Origin: Tepidicaulis marinus
Lineage (GTDB): Bacteria > Pseudomonadota > Alphaproteobacteria > Parvibaculales > Parvibaculaceae
Length of the DNA stretch: 64,000 nucleotides
Direction of reading: 5' to 3'
NCBI RefSeq assembly: GCF_000739695.1
Contig: NZ_BBIO01000008.1
Location: forward strand, 84,207-148,206
This document shows positions 45,328-54,653 of the stretch, in pieces. The position numbers and the translations under genes are program-made. The notes under the pieces were generated by a model. That model was not told where the DNA came from and did no database searches. It saw only the letters and a program-made list of their open reading frames with translations. Within the stretch, counting starts at the first letter, position 1, and every line of letters starts with the position of its first letter.

Positions 45328-46538
45328 TCAGGCTTTTGCCGCATCAGACCGGCATAGATTTTCAGTGTGGCCGCCGCCATGGCGGTGAGCGAGAAATGGG
45401 CGGCGACATGCGCCTTGCCGCGCGCCGCCATCTCCGCGCGGCTTTGAGGGTCGAGCAACAATGCCTCCAGCATCGCCCCGGCCAGCGCAACGTCATCACC
45501 CGGCGGCACGCGCCAGCCTGTCGGCGCATCTTCCTCCGCCGTGATGACCGTTTCGCGCGCCCCGCCATGATCGGCGACGATGGGCGGGCGGCCCATGGCC
45601 TGCGCCTCGACAGGGGTGCGCCCGAAAGGCTCGGCCTCGAGCGAGGGGGCGATAACGAAGTCGGCCGCCGCATAGGCCTCTTCCATCGCCTCGCAGTGGC
45701 CTGCAAGGCGGGCATGATCCTGCAGCCCGAGCCGCGAAATCATGGTGGCAAGTTCGGCTTCATAGGCATCACGCCCCTGCGCATCGCCCACAAGGACGAG
45801 GCGGAACGGGGCATCGGACATGTTTTTCAGTTTTGCCAGCGCTTCCAGCGCCACGGTCTGGCCCTTCCAGCGGGTAAGGCGCGCGGGCAGCAGGAACACC
45901 GTGTCGTCTTCGGCCACGCGCCAGGAAAGGCGCATGGCTTTGACCCGTTCCGGACCGATCCGCGCCGGGTTGAAGCGGGCCATATCAATGCCGCGCGGCA
46001 CTGTGACAATGCGGGCACGGTCCTCGCCATGGACCTTGCGGATGCGCTCGGCGGTAAAATGGGAATTGGCGATCACCACCGCGCCGCGCGTCATGACGGA
46101 ATTGTAGAAGACCTTAAGACGCGGGCTTTCATGCACCTTGTTGTGATAGGTGGTGACGAAAGGAAGATGGAGGCGGCGCGCGGCGGCAAGGGCGCTCCAG
46201 GCAGGCGCGCGCGAGCGGGCGTGAATGATATCCGCGCCGTGTTTGGCGGCAAGACGGGTCAACCGCTCCACATTCAGCGCCATGACGACAGGGTTCTTGG
46301 AATGAACGGCAAGCTCGATATGGGTGGCGCCCGCCGCTTCGAGCTCGGCCACCATGCGCCCGCCCCGGCTGGCGACCAGCGCCTTTGCCCCTGCCTCGAC
46401 AAGCGCGCGGGCAATATCCACCGCCGTGCGCTCGGCGCCGCCCGTTTCCAGCGCGGGCACGACCTGCAAGACGGTGGGCGGCTTTATCCCCTCAAAGACA
46501 GATGTCACAGCGTTTCCCTTCACGGGGTTTTCCTTCAC
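45324..46538 (-). CDS. Glycosyltransferase family 4 protein
   Basis: A 404-residue GT-B enzyme transferring sugars from an NDP-sugar, probably in LPS or surface glycan synthesis. The acceptor half begins VLQVVPALETGGAERTAVDIARAL; the donor half has LTRWKGQTVALEALAKL and the E-x7-E motif region PSLEAEPFGRTPVEAQAMG. It is divergent from the hydrolase gene at 46638. The substrate is unknown. Confidence 0.9.
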   Translation of the reverse strand: MKENPVKGNAVTSVFEGIKPPTVLQVVPALETGGAERTAVDIARALVEAGAKALVASRGGRMVAELEAAGATHIELAVHSKNPVVMALNVERLTRLAAKHGADIIHARSRAPAWSALAAARRLHLPFVTTYHNKVHESPRLKVFYNSVMTRGAVVIANSHFTAERIRKVHGEDRARIVTVPRGIDMARFNPARIGPERVKAMRLSWRVAEDDTVFLLPARLTRWKGQTVALEALAKLKNMSDAPFRLVLVGDAQGRDAYEAELATMISRLGLQDHARLAGHCEAMEEAYAAADFVIAPSLEAEPFGRTPVEAQAMGRPPIVADHGGARETVITAEEDAPTGWRVPPGDDVALAGAMLEALLLDPQSRAEMAARGKAHVAAHFSLTAMAAATLKIYAGLMRQKPE

Positions 46539-46637
46539 GCGGGGGGCGCGGCTTGATCCCCGCCTCTATTCTCATTTAAGTGAAGAGCCCCAGGATCAAA
46601 GTGGCGGCCCGCAACAATCCTCCAAAACGAGTGCACC

Positions 46638-47426
46638 ATGACCGAACTTCCCCAGCCCCGCAAGCTTGCCCGGCCCGACGGCGAGGAAATCGCCTATCTC
46701 ATCGAAGCGCCAGAAATGCCTGCGCCGGGGCGCATCGGGCTGACCTGGCTCGGCGGTTTCAAATCGGACATGACGGGCACCAAGGCCGAGGCGATTGCCG
46801 CTTATGCGAAAGCGCGCGGGCGGCATTATCTCAGGTTCGATTATTTCGCCCATGGCGCCTCGAGCGGCCGTTTCCGCGAAGGCACGATCGGACGCTGGAA
46901 GGAAGACGCACTGGCCGCCATCGACGCGCTGTCGCAAGGCCCGCAGGTGCTGATCGGTTCCAGCATGGGCGGCTGGATCGCGCTGCTGGCCGCGCTGGCC
47001 CGCCCGGAAAAAGTCAAAGGCCTCGTACTGATCGCACCCGCGCCCGACTTCACCGAAGAGCTGATGTGGAAGAGCTTTCCGGCCGAGGTTCAAAAGACGC
47101 TGCTGGAAGAGGGCCTCTATCTCGAGCCCACCCCTTATGCGGATGAGCCCAATGAAATCACGCTGAAGCTGATCGAGGAAGGCCGCAATCATCTTCTGCT
47201 GGACAGGCCCATTCCGCTCACCTTCCCCATCCGCATTCTGCAAGGCATGGCGGACCCGGACGTGCCTTATGCCCATGTGCTGCGCCTCATGGACAGGCTG
47301 GAAAGCGAGGACATCGTGCTGACGCTGTCGAAGAACGGCGATCACCGGCTTTCCGAACCCGCCGACATTGCCCGGCTGGAGCGCACGCTCGATGACATTC
47401 TAGAAGTGCTGGAAAACGCGGGCTAA
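46638..47426 (+). CDS. Alpha/beta hydrolase
   Basis: A 262-residue serine hydrolase with nucleophile motif GSSMGG (Ser near 110), Asp in ADPDVPY and His in NGDHRLS. The order of motifs and WLGGFKSDMTGTKA resemble the ABHD10-type thioesterase group, an inference. The stop overlaps that of the convergent SDR gene by 4 bases. Confidence 0.88.
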   Translation: MTELPQPRKLARPDGEEIAYLIEAPEMPAPGRIGLTWLGGFKSDMTGTKAEAIAAYAKARGRHYLRFDYFAHGASSGRFREGTIGRWKEDALAAIDALSQGPQVLIGSSMGGWIALLAALARPEKVKGLVLIAPAPDFTEELMWKSFPAEVQKTLLEEGLYLEPTPYADEPNEITLKLIEEGRNHLLLDRPIPLTFPIRILQGMADPDVPYAHVLRLMDRLESEDIVLTLSKNGDHRLSEPADIARLERTLDDILEVLENAG

Positions 47427-48298
47427 TAGGCCCCGGCATCCAGGAGCGCTTTCAGCCCTTCCCGGTAGGTGGGATAACGCAGCGTGACGCCCAGCTCTTC
47501 CTTGATGCGCCGGTTGGAGACACGTTTGCTGTCTTCATAAAAGCTGCGCGCCATAGGCGAGAGGTCGGCATCCTCGAAAGGGATTTCGGGCGGCGGTGCG
47601 CGGCCCAAAAGCTCTGCGGCATAGGCAATGACATCCTGCGGCGGGGCGGCTTCATCATCGCAGACATTGTAAGCGGCGCCCGCATGAGGGGCGGCGATGG
47701 AGGCTTTGAGGATGCGCGCAATATCTTCCACATGAATGCGCGAGAAAACCTGGCCGGGCTTGACGATGCGCCGGGCCTTTCCCTCTTTCAGCGAGGTGAG
47801 CTGATTGCGGTAGGGTCCGTAAATACCGGCAAGACGGAAGAGCTGAACCGGCACGCCGCTCTTTTCCCCGAAGGCCAGCCAGTCTTTTTCGGCTGCCAGG
47901 CGCTTCTTGCCCCGCGCGGTGTCGGGCATGAGCGCACTTTCCTCATCCACCCAGCCTCCCTGCCGGTCGCCGTAAACGCCGGTGGTGGAAAGATAGCCCG
48001 CCCATTCAAGGCTTTGGGCCGCCTCAAGCGCCATTTCTTCGTGGCGGCGCAAAAAGGGATCGCCCGCTTCTTCCGGCGGGGCGGAGGCCAGAAGATGCGT
48101 CGCGCCTTTCAGCGCGCCTGCCTTGAGCGGCTCATCGGGGGAAAAGACAAAGGCCTCGATGCCGTCTTTCTCAAGGCGGGCTTTCTTTTCCTGCGAGCGG
48201 CAAGTGCCTGCTACACTCCAGCCTTCTTTCAGCAAAAGACCCGCCAGATGCGCGGCGCTAAAACCGAAGCCAACACAGAAAAGCCGTTTTTGCGGCAT
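47423..48298 (-). CDS. SDR-type NAD(P)-dependent epimerase/dehydratase-like protein
   Basis: A 291-residue extended SDR (YeeZ-like). The nucleotide site is GFGFSAAHLAGLL near the N-terminus, a G-x-G variant. STTGVYGD and RLAGIYGPYR follow. The usual YxxxK is not evident (TARGKKRLAAEKDWL instead), so it may be catalytically altered. The reaction is unknown. Confidence 0.8.
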   Translation of the reverse strand: MPQKRLFCVGFGFSAAHLAGLLLKEGWSVAGTCRSQEKKARLEKDGIEAFVFSPDEPLKAGALKGATHLLASAPPEEAGDPFLRRHEEMALEAAQSLEWAGYLSTTGVYGDRQGGWVDEESALMPDTARGKKRLAAEKDWLAFGEKSGVPVQLFRLAGIYGPYRNQLTSLKEGKARRIVKPGQVFSRIHVEDIARILKASIAAPHAGAAYNVCDDEAAPPQDVIAYAAELLGRAPPPEIPFEDADLSPMARSFYEDSKRVSNRRIKEELGVTLRYPTYREGLKALLDAGAY

Positions 48299-48347
48299 TC
48301 ACTCTCCTTGCCCGTTTGGGCTTTGCTCGAACAACGATACCAGACCT

Positions 48348-49106
48348 ATGCGCTCTTTGCCTTTTCTTCCAGCCCTGTTCCTGTTTTTTACCGCCAGCGC
48401 CGCTCACGCCGGGCCTTATGAAGCCTGCGTCGAGCTTGTGGCGCGCGATGCGGACACCGCCTATGACCATGCCTTGCGCTGGGGCGATGAAGGGGGCGGC
48501 GCGGCAGCGCTTCATTGCGGCATTCTGGCGCTCACCAAACTTGAGCTTTACGACGCAGCGGCAACGCGCCTTGAGCAACTTGCCGCGCGCTCGGATATGG
48601 GCGGGGCGCAAGAACGCGCGCTCATTCTGCAGCAGGCAGGCGCAAGCTGGCTGAAACATGGCGACGTCAAACGCGCCATTGCCGCTTATGGCGCCGGGAT
48701 CGAGATCGATCCTCAAAACACAGCGCTCCTGACAGCGCGCGGGCGCGCTTATCTTCTGGGCGGCGAGGCGGAACTTGCCATTGACGACCTCAACCGCGCC
48801 GCCGAACTTGCCCCGCAAGAAGGGGAAATCTTTTTGCTGCGGGCCAGAGCCGGACGCCAGACAGGCGCTCTGGAAAGTGCCCGCCGCGACATTGCCGCCG
48901 CCGAAAGCGCGGGGGCCGATCCGCTGCTTCTGAGACTGGAGCGCGGGCTGATTGCCGAGGAAATGGGCGACAAAGACAGCGCGCGCAAAGACTGGCTTTA
49001 TGTGCAGGCCAATGCGAAAGAAGAAAGCGCGGAGGCGGAAGCGGCCCGCGCCTATCTCGCACGGATGGATGTGACACAAGAAAGCGCCGGGACCGGCGGG
49101 AACTGA
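48348..49106 (+). CDS. Secreted TPR-repeat protein
   Basis: A 252-residue protein with signal peptide MRSLPFLPALFLFFTASAAHA. TPR helices run from about 40 to 240, e.g. GAGIEIDPQNTALLTARGRAYLLGGEAELAIDDLNRAAELAPQEG. The longer frame upstream is antisense to the SDR gene and is rejected. The role is unknown; periplasmic scaffolding is likely. Its stop codon directly abuts that of queG. Confidence 0.85.
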   Translation: MRSLPFLPALFLFFTASAAHAGPYEACVELVARDADTAYDHALRWGDEGGGAAALHCGILALTKLELYDAAATRLEQLAARSDMGGAQERALILQQAGASWLKHGDVKRAIAAYGAGIEIDPQNTALLTARGRAYLLGGEAELAIDDLNRAAELAPQEGEIFLLRARAGRQTGALESARRDIAAAESAGADPLLLRLERGLIAEEMGDKDSARKDWLYVQANAKEESAEAEAARAYLARMDVTQESAGTGGN

Positions 49107-50273
49107 TCAATCAAGACGCGCCCATTCCGCGCGCACCGCCTCTTCGCGTTCATGCGGCAGGTAGCGCGCTTTCAGCGTCTTTATTTCTTCTGCCGGAGCC
49201 AGCTCGCCCAGCGCCCAGACCGCCATGGCGCGCACCTCGCTTGCGTCATCTTCAAGCCGCGCGCGGACGGGGGCGAGTAACGAAGGGGCGCCGGAATTGC
49301 CCGCCGCGATCAGCACATTGCGCAAGAAACGGTTCCGCCCGATGCGCTTCACGGGCGAGCCGGAAAACATTTCCCGGAACGCGGCATCGTCCAGTTCCAT
49401 CAGCTCGCTGAGGAGCGGGGCTTTCAGCGCTCCACGCGGATGAAAAGCAACTTCACCGGTTTGCGCGGCAAACTTGTTCCAGGGACAAGCCGCAAGACAA
49501 TCATCGCAGCCATAGATCCTATTGCCCATGGCTTTGCGGAATTCGAGCGGAATGGACCCCTTATGCTCGATCGTCAGGTAGGAAATACAGCGGCGCGCAT
49601 CGAGCTCGTAAGGGGCGGGAAACGCCTTTGTCGGGCAAATGTCGAGACAGGCGCGGCAAGAGCCGCAATGATCTTTTTCCGGCGCATCGGCGGGCAGGTC
49701 CAGCGTCGTAAAGATCGAGCCTAAAAAGAGCCAGGAGCCGAATTCGCGCGAGACGAGATTGGTGTGCTTGCCCTGCCAGCCAAGCCCTGCCGCTTCCGCT
49801 AAAGGCTTTTCCATCACCGGGGCGGTATCCACGAAGACTTTAAGCTCGCAGCCCGTCTCCGCGACAAGCCAGCGGGCGATGCGTTTCAACCGCTTCTTGA
49901 TGAGGTCGTGATAATCCTTGTGGCGGGCATAAACGGAGACCGTGCCCTGTTCTTTCTTTTCAAGATCGGGCAGCGGATTTTCTTCCGGCCCGTAATTCTG
50001 ACCCAGCACGATGATGCTTTTGACATCCGGCCAGAGCGATGAAGGATGGCCGCGCCGGGCCGCCGTTTCTTCCATCCAGCCCATTTCCCCATGCCGGCCC
50101 GCACCGACCCAGCCCCGCAAAAACTCCGTGCGGTCGGGCACATCTACTGCGCGCACCAGGCGCACCGCATCGAAACCTGCCTCGCGCGCCGCTTCCCCGA
50201 TCCGCCGGACAAGTTCGGCGCTCTTTTCGCCGGTCATTTCTTCTGTCGTTTCGGGGCGGGCAGGCGTCGTCAT
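49107..50273 (-). CDS. queG: Epoxyqueuosine reductase
   Basis: It performs the last step of queuosine synthesis in tRNA, using cobalamin and two 4Fe-4S clusters. It has 388 residues from the ATG at 50273. Cluster motifs are [16 protein letters not shown] and [13 protein letters not shown]; the DUF1730 part holds [15 protein letters not shown]. The C-terminal HEAT-like tail ([15 protein letters not shown]) is usual. The gene follows the GST-like gene by 8 bases. Confidence 0.95.
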   Translation of the reverse strand: MTTPARPETTEEMTGEKSAELVRRIGEAAREAGFDAVRLVRAVDVPDRTEFLRGWVGAGRHGEMGWMEETAARRGHPSSLWPDVKSIIVLGQNYGPEENPLPDLEKKEQGTVSVYARHKDYHDLIKKRLKRIARWLVAETGCELKVFVDTAPVMEKPLAEAAGLGWQGKHTNLVSREFGSWLFLGSIFTTLDLPADAPEKDHCGSCRACLDICPTKAFPAPYELDARRCISYLTIEHKGSIPLEFRKAMGNRIYGCDDCLAACPWNKFAAQTGEVAFHPRGALKAPLLSELMELDDAAFREMFSGSPVKRIGRNRFLRNVLIAAGNSGAPSLLAPVRARLEDDASEVRAMAVWALGELAPAEEIKTLKARYLPHEREEAVRAEWARLD

Positions 50274-50281
50274 GGCATTCG

Positions 50282-50962
50282 TCAAAAATCGAGATTGGCA
50301 TAGACGCGCGGCGGCGGCATGCCGGGTACATGATCGGCCAGCAGCGCGCGGAAGGAGGGGCGCGATTTCAGCCGCACATACCATTCCTTGGCTTGAGGAA
50401 ACTGCGACCAGGGCACATCGCCGATATAATCGAGACAAGACAGATGCGCGGCGGCGGTAATATCGGCAAGGCTCATCGCCTCGCCTGCCAGCCAGCGCCG
50501 GTCCTCCATCAAATAAGAAATATAATCGAGGTGATAGCGCACATTATAAAGCGTGGCGCGCACCACCGCCATGTCGGGCGAGCCGCCGCCTTCCACCGCG
50601 CTCATGAAACGCTTCGTCACTTTTTCATGGATGAGCGGCAGGCTGACTTCTTCGGCGAATTTTTTGTCGAACCACTCGGCAAGCCGGCGCGCTTCGGCGC
50701 GGGCATAAGCATCGCCCGGCAAAAGCGGGCGGTCGGGCACGCTGTCTTCGAGAAATTCCACGATCGGCGTTGCCCCGCAGATCGTCCGGCCACTTTCCTC
50801 CAGCAGCACCGGCACCTCGCCTGCCGGATTAAGCGCCAGAAACTCGCGCCGGCCTTCCCAGTCGCGCTCTTCCACCAGTTCCACTTCATGGCCCTTTTCG
50901 CCGAGCGCCAAACGCACCTTCCGGCAGGCGGGGGAAATGGGAAGATGAAAAAGCTGGTCCAT
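50282..50962 (-). CDS. Glutathione S-transferase-like protein, possible FzlA
   Basis: A 226-residue protein with N-terminal thioredoxin-like (1-80) and C-terminal helical GST domains. CRKVRLAL occupies the usual active-site helix and [10 protein letters not shown] the glutathione-binding region. The conserved C-terminal end ([11 protein letters not shown]) and W35 recall FzlA, the essential FtsZ-binding GST homologue of Caulobacter. That identity is inferred from memory of the family. It is co-transcribed with queG. Confidence 0.82.
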   Translation of the reverse strand: MDQLFHLPISPACRKVRLALGEKGHEVELVEERDWEGRREFLALNPAGEVPVLLEESGRTICGATPIVEFLEDSVPDRPLLPGDAYARAEARRLAEWFDKKFAEEVSLPLIHEKVTKRFMSAVEGGGSPDMAVVRATLYNVRYHLDYISYLMEDRRWLAGEAMSLADITAAAHLSCLDYIGDVPWSQFPQAKEWYVRLKSRPSFRALLADHVPGMPPPRVYANLDF

Positions 50963-51070
50963 GAAAACTCACCTCAAAACCGCATCGCTACCGTTCCGGC
51001 ATACCTTGTGGGCGCGCACTTGTACACTGCCCCCGCGCGCGCCGGAAGCCAGGAACGTTTCAGGAGCGTT

Positions 51071-51457
51071 TCACCCGGAAAGCTCGTCCAGAATGGGGCA
51101 ATCGGGCCGCTCATCGCCATGGCATTTTTCGGCGAGCCGGCGCAAGACGGTGCGCATCGATTGCAGTTCGGCAATTTTCCGCTCGATTTCGCCGATATGC
51201 TCCTCGGCAATGCGCTTCACATCGGCGCTCGCCCGGCCCCTGTCCCGATAAAGCGCAAGCAGCCCCCGGCAATCGTCGATGGAAAAACCGAGCGAGCGGG
51301 CGCGCGCCACGAATTTGAGCATATGCACGTCTTCTTCTGCATACGTACGGTATCCGCTTTCAGAGCGGGCAGGAGGCAGCGTCAGACCGATACTTTCATA
51401 ATAGCGGATGGTTTTGGCCGGTACGCCCGACAGCTCTGCGACCTTGCCGATATTCAT
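51071..51457 (-). CDS. cueR: MerR family copper-responsive regulator, CueR-like
   Basis: A 128-residue activator. The winged helix (MNIGKVAELSGVPAKTIRYYE) and coiled coil are followed by the metal loop C112-HGDERPD-C120, the Cu(I)-binding spacing of CueR/HmrR. No copper exporter or multicopper oxidase gene is nearby, so its targets lie elsewhere. It is followed after 108 bases by the GST-like gene. Confidence 0.88.
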   Translation of the reverse strand: MNIGKVAELSGVPAKTIRYYESIGLTLPPARSESGYRTYAEEDVHMLKFVARARSLGFSIDDCRGLLALYRDRGRASADVKRIAEEHIGEIERKIAELQSMRTVLRRLAEKCHGDERPDCPILDELSG

Positions 51458-51665
51458 GACCTCACCTTTCGATCTATCTGCGGCTCTTATAACAATCCTG
51501 TGACGGATATCAGACGCGCTGCCGCCGCCAAACCGGCACGCCCGCCTGCAGGCCTTGCATGAAAGCCATTAATCCTAACCTGCCCACGCCACTTTCCCAC
51601 ATGGCCAAGCGCAAAAGAGATGGTATATGCTGGCGCATCTGTCCACGTCCGGAACACCGTTTCTC

Positions 51666-52466
51666 ATGTCCATAGAGCAGCTTATCGTTCTTGCCCTTGT
51701 GCAGGGAATTACGGAGTTTTTGCCGGTCAGCTCCTCCGGTCATCTCAATCTCATCGGCGAGCTGACCTCCTGGTCGGACCAGGGCATTCTCATCGATATT
51801 GCCGTGCATATGGGCACGCTCATCGCCGTCATCGCCTATTTCCGGCGCGAAGTCTGGCAGATGATCGTCGGCTTTTTCCTGCTGCTGCGCGGACGGGTGA
51901 CGCCGGACGGGCGGCTTGCCCTGTTTCTCATCATCGCCACGCTGCCCGCCGTTATCGCGGGTTTCTTCGTGCTTCGCTCGGGCATGGTAAGCGCCCTGCG
52001 CGGGGCAGAGATCGTTGCCTGGGCCAATCTTTTCTTCGCGCTCGTGCTTTACGCGACCGACAAGATCGGCATGACCGTCAAGCGGCTGGAACATATGGAA
52101 ACGGGCGGTGCGCTTGCCATCGGCATTGCGCAGGTCTTCTCGCTCATCCCGGGCGCCAGCCGCGCGGGCGTCACCATGTCCATGGCGCGGTTTTTGGGCT
52201 ACGAGCGTAAAGACGCGGCGCGCTTTTCCATGCTGCTTTCCATTCCCACCATTATCGGCGCAGCCGCCGCAAGCATTTATGAAGTGGTGCAGCTCGGCGA
52301 TGTGGCGCTCGGCTATGACATGGCCCTTGCAGCCGGGCTTGCCGCGATCGCCGCTTTTGCCACGATCGCCGCCTTCATGCGCCTGCTCGAGCACATGACG
52401 CTGACGCCCTTCGTCATCTACCGGCTGCTGCTCGGCGCCGTCCTGCTTGGCTGGATCTATTATTAA
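51666..52466 (+). CDS. uppP: Undecaprenyl-diphosphatase
   Basis: It recycles the C55 lipid carrier for peptidoglycan and glycan synthesis. The 266-residue membrane protein has motifs GITEFLPVSSSGHL (about 14-27) and IPGASRAGVTMSMARFLG. I start at the ATG at 51666 rather than 13 codons upstream, since MSIEQLIVLALVQG is the family's usual beginning. The stop lies within a 16-bp tandem duplication. Confidence 0.95.
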   Translation: MSIEQLIVLALVQGITEFLPVSSSGHLNLIGELTSWSDQGILIDIAVHMGTLIAVIAYFRREVWQMIVGFFLLLRGRVTPDGRLALFLIIATLPAVIAGFFVLRSGMVSALRGAEIVAWANLFFALVLYATDKIGMTVKRLEHMETGGALAIGIAQVFSLIPGASRAGVTMSMARFLGYERKDAARFSMLLSIPTIIGAAAASIYEVVQLGDVALGYDMALAAGLAAIAAFATIAAFMRLLEHMTLTPFVIYRLLLGAVLLGWIYY

Positions 52467-52492
52467 GCCCGTCAGGTATTAAGCCCGTCAGG
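52461..52492. repeat. 16-bp perfect tandem duplication spanning two stop codons
   Basis: TATTAAGCCCGTCAGG occurs at 52461-52476 and 52477-52492. The first copy holds the uppP stop (TAA, 52464-52466). The second holds the stop of the convergent NDUFA9-like gene (52488-52490). Confidence 0.9.
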
Positions 52493-53459
52493 CTTCCCGG
52501 CGCTCGAACTGGCCGGTGCGGCGGAAGCGGTAAAGATAGGTGCTGAGCACCGAATCAAGGCCGGTCGCAGGCACACCGAGCGCGGCCAAAGTGCGCTCTT
52601 CCTCGCGCGCTTCATCCGAGACGACATTATCCCTCTTCAAAAGCTCCACCTGATCGGCGGTGAGCGGCGGGTTCGGCAGGAGCCCGGCTACCCGGCCCAT
52701 CAGCTTCGCAAGGCCGAAGGGCAGCGTCACGAGCACGCGCTTGCGGCGGATTTCCTCCAGCATGCGCTCCATCAGTTCCTTGAAGCTGAAAACCTCCGGA
52801 CCCCCAAGTTCGTAAATCTTGCCGCGGGCCTCCTCATTTTCCAGCGCCGCCAGGATCGCCGATGCCACGTCTTTCACATAAATGGGCTGAAAGCGGGTCG
52901 TGCCGCCGCCGATCAAAGGCAGCACGGGGCTGAGGCGCGCCATGGCGGCGAAACGGTTGAAGAAATCATCTTCCGGGCCGAAAACGATGGAGGGGCGCAG
53001 GATCGTCGCCGTGGGCACCGCTTTGAGCACCGCTTCCTCGCCCAGCGCCTTGGTGCGCGCATATTCCGAGGCGCTTTCCTCATCCGCGCCGATGGCCGAG
53101 ACATGGACGAAGCGCTGAATGCCCGCCTCGCCGGCGAGCTTGGCGATAAGCCCGGCACCGGCGGCCTGGACGCTCGCAAAACGCTGCGCGCCGCCTTCAT
53201 GCAGAATGCCGACGAGATTGACCACGCCATCCGCCCCTTCAAGCGCCGCGCGGCAGGAGACGGCATCGCGGATATTGGCCTGGAAAAGCTGTATCTGGCC
53301 GACATCGCCCAGAGGCTTCAAATAAAGCGCCAGATTGGGCCGGCGCACGGCGACGCGGACCCTATAGCCCTTCTGCGCCAGAAGCTGCACCACATAGCGG
53401 CCGATAAAACCCGACCCGCCGAAAACGGTGATCAATTTGTTGGGCTCAACCTGTCGCAT
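52488..53459 (-). CDS. NDUFA9-like (complex I accessory) SDR family protein
   Basis: A 323-residue atypical SDR. The NAD(P) site is VFGGSGFIGRYVVQLLA; YARTKALGEEAVLKA holds a YxxxK, and ILRPSIVFGPEDDFFNRFA is typical of the group. In alphaproteobacteria related proteins are linked to respiratory complex I, but also annotated only as epimerases. No nuo genes are here. It precedes nothing in an operon. Confidence 0.85.
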   Translation of the reverse strand: MRQVEPNKLITVFGGSGFIGRYVVQLLAQKGYRVRVAVRRPNLALYLKPLGDVGQIQLFQANIRDAVSCRAALEGADGVVNLVGILHEGGAQRFASVQAAGAGLIAKLAGEAGIQRFVHVSAIGADEESASEYARTKALGEEAVLKAVPTATILRPSIVFGPEDDFFNRFAAMARLSPVLPLIGGGTTRFQPIYVKDVASAILAALENEEARGKIYELGGPEVFSFKELMERMLEEIRRKRVLVTLPFGLAKLMGRVAGLLPNPPLTADQVELLKRDNVVSDEAREEERTLAALGVPATGLDSVLSTYLYRFRRTGQFERREA

Positions 53460-53659
53460 GCCTTATCTCTTCTTTTGCTGGATACGTGTTTGCTTGCTAC
53501 GCGCATTCGGCCCTGCCGGGCGCTATTCTCGCCCTTGATAGCGCAAGGGGCGGGCGCGGTACAGAGCCCGCGTGCGCGCCGCCTCATTTGCCTGAAAAGC
53601 CGCGGGCAAGCGCCCTGGGCCCGCCATGCGCAAATTCGCCGCTTTGCCCAATCACTCCA

Positions 53660-53688
53660 TTGACAAGACCTGAAACTGGCTCTAACAG
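53660..53688 (+). promoter_or_regulatory. Promoter of tRNA-Leu
   Basis: A consensus TTGACA (53660-53665), 17 bases, and TAACAG (53683-53688). The tRNA begins 12 bases further on, matching a near leaderless transcript. Confidence 0.75.
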
Positions 53689-53700
53689 TGCCCCGGTTAA

Positions 53701-53787
53701 GCCCAGGTGGCGGAATTGGTAGACGCGCTAGCTTCAGGTGCTAGTGCCCGTAAGGGCGTGGAAGTTCGAGTCTTCTCCTGGGCACCA
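53701..53787 (+). tRNA. tRNA-Leu (anticodon CAG)
   Basis: The acceptor stem GCCCAGG/CCTGGGC with encoded CCA, anticodon loop TTCAGGT on CTAGC/GCTAG, long variable arm (TGCCCGTAAGGGCGT) and T-loop TTCGAGT define an 87-nt class II tRNA. It reads CUG. Confidence 0.97.
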
Positions 53788-53978
53788 TCCGGCCGGTCAT
53801 GAACCGGCCTCCCCGAATACCGGTCTTCAGACATTTCCGGCGGCATTAATCCCGGCTTGCTTATGGCGCCGGGCGGCGAAGCGTATTAAGTTCGGGGCAT
53901 TCGATGGGCTCGGCGGCAGGCCAAGCCCTGCCTACACAGATTTGCGCCAGCACGCATATTTCCAGCATCTGGGACTTT

Positions 53979-54590
53979 ATGAGCATTACACTCCACAAAG
54001 GCGATCTTCCCGACAGCGTCACGTTTCAAGGATCGGTCGCCATCGACACCGAAACGCTCGGCCTCAATCCTCACCGCGATCCGCTCTGCCTCGTGCAGCT
54101 TTCCGCCGGTGACGGCACCGCCCATGTGGTGCAGATGGACCGGGGCCGCTATGACTGCCCCAATCTGCGCCGGCTCTTGAACGATCCTTCGGTTCTGAAG
54201 ATATTCCATTTCGCCCGTTTCGACGTGGCGGTGATGCAGCGCTATCTAGGGGTCGTGACGGCGCCGATTTACTGCACGAAAATCGCCTCGAAACTGGTGC
54301 GCACCTATACGGACCGGCACGGGCTGAAGGATCTGGCGCGCGAGCTGGCGGGCATCGAAATCTCCAAACAGCAGCAAAGCTCCGACTGGGGCGCGGACGA
54401 GCTGAGCGAGGCGCAGCTTGCCTATGCCGCCTCCGATGTGCTGCATCTGCATGCGCTGAAGGAAAAGCTCGATATGATGCTGCAGCGCGAAGGGCGCATG
54501 GAATATGCCAAAGCCTGCTTCGCCTTTCTGCCTGTGCGCGCCTCGCTGGATTTGGCAGGCTGGCCGGATGAGGATATTTTTGCTCATTAA
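53979..54590 (+). CDS. rnd: Ribonuclease D-type 3'-5' exonuclease
   Basis: A 203-residue DEDDy exonuclease involved in RNA 3'-end processing. Exo motifs: DTETLGLNP (I), HFARFDVAVM (II) and YAASDVLHLHAL (III, Tyr-x3-Asp). It lacks the C-terminal HRDC domains of E. coli RNase D, which is usual in this alphaproteobacterial position. The ATG at 53979 is preferred over one 25 codons upstream. It lies before the lpt genes. Confidence 0.92.
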   Translation: MSITLHKGDLPDSVTFQGSVAIDTETLGLNPHRDPLCLVQLSAGDGTAHVVQMDRGRYDCPNLRRLLNDPSVLKIFHFARFDVAVMQRYLGVVTAPIYCTKIASKLVRTYTDRHGLKDLARELAGIEISKQQQSSDWGADELSEAQLAYAASDVLHLHALKEKLDMMLQREGRMEYAKACFAFLPVRASLDLAGWPDEDIFAH

Positions 54591-54653
54591 GGGCGCCCTC
54601 AGCTTCCGTTCAGCTTCACGCGCGCCTTCTGGGATGGGAAGCGGGCCTTTTTC

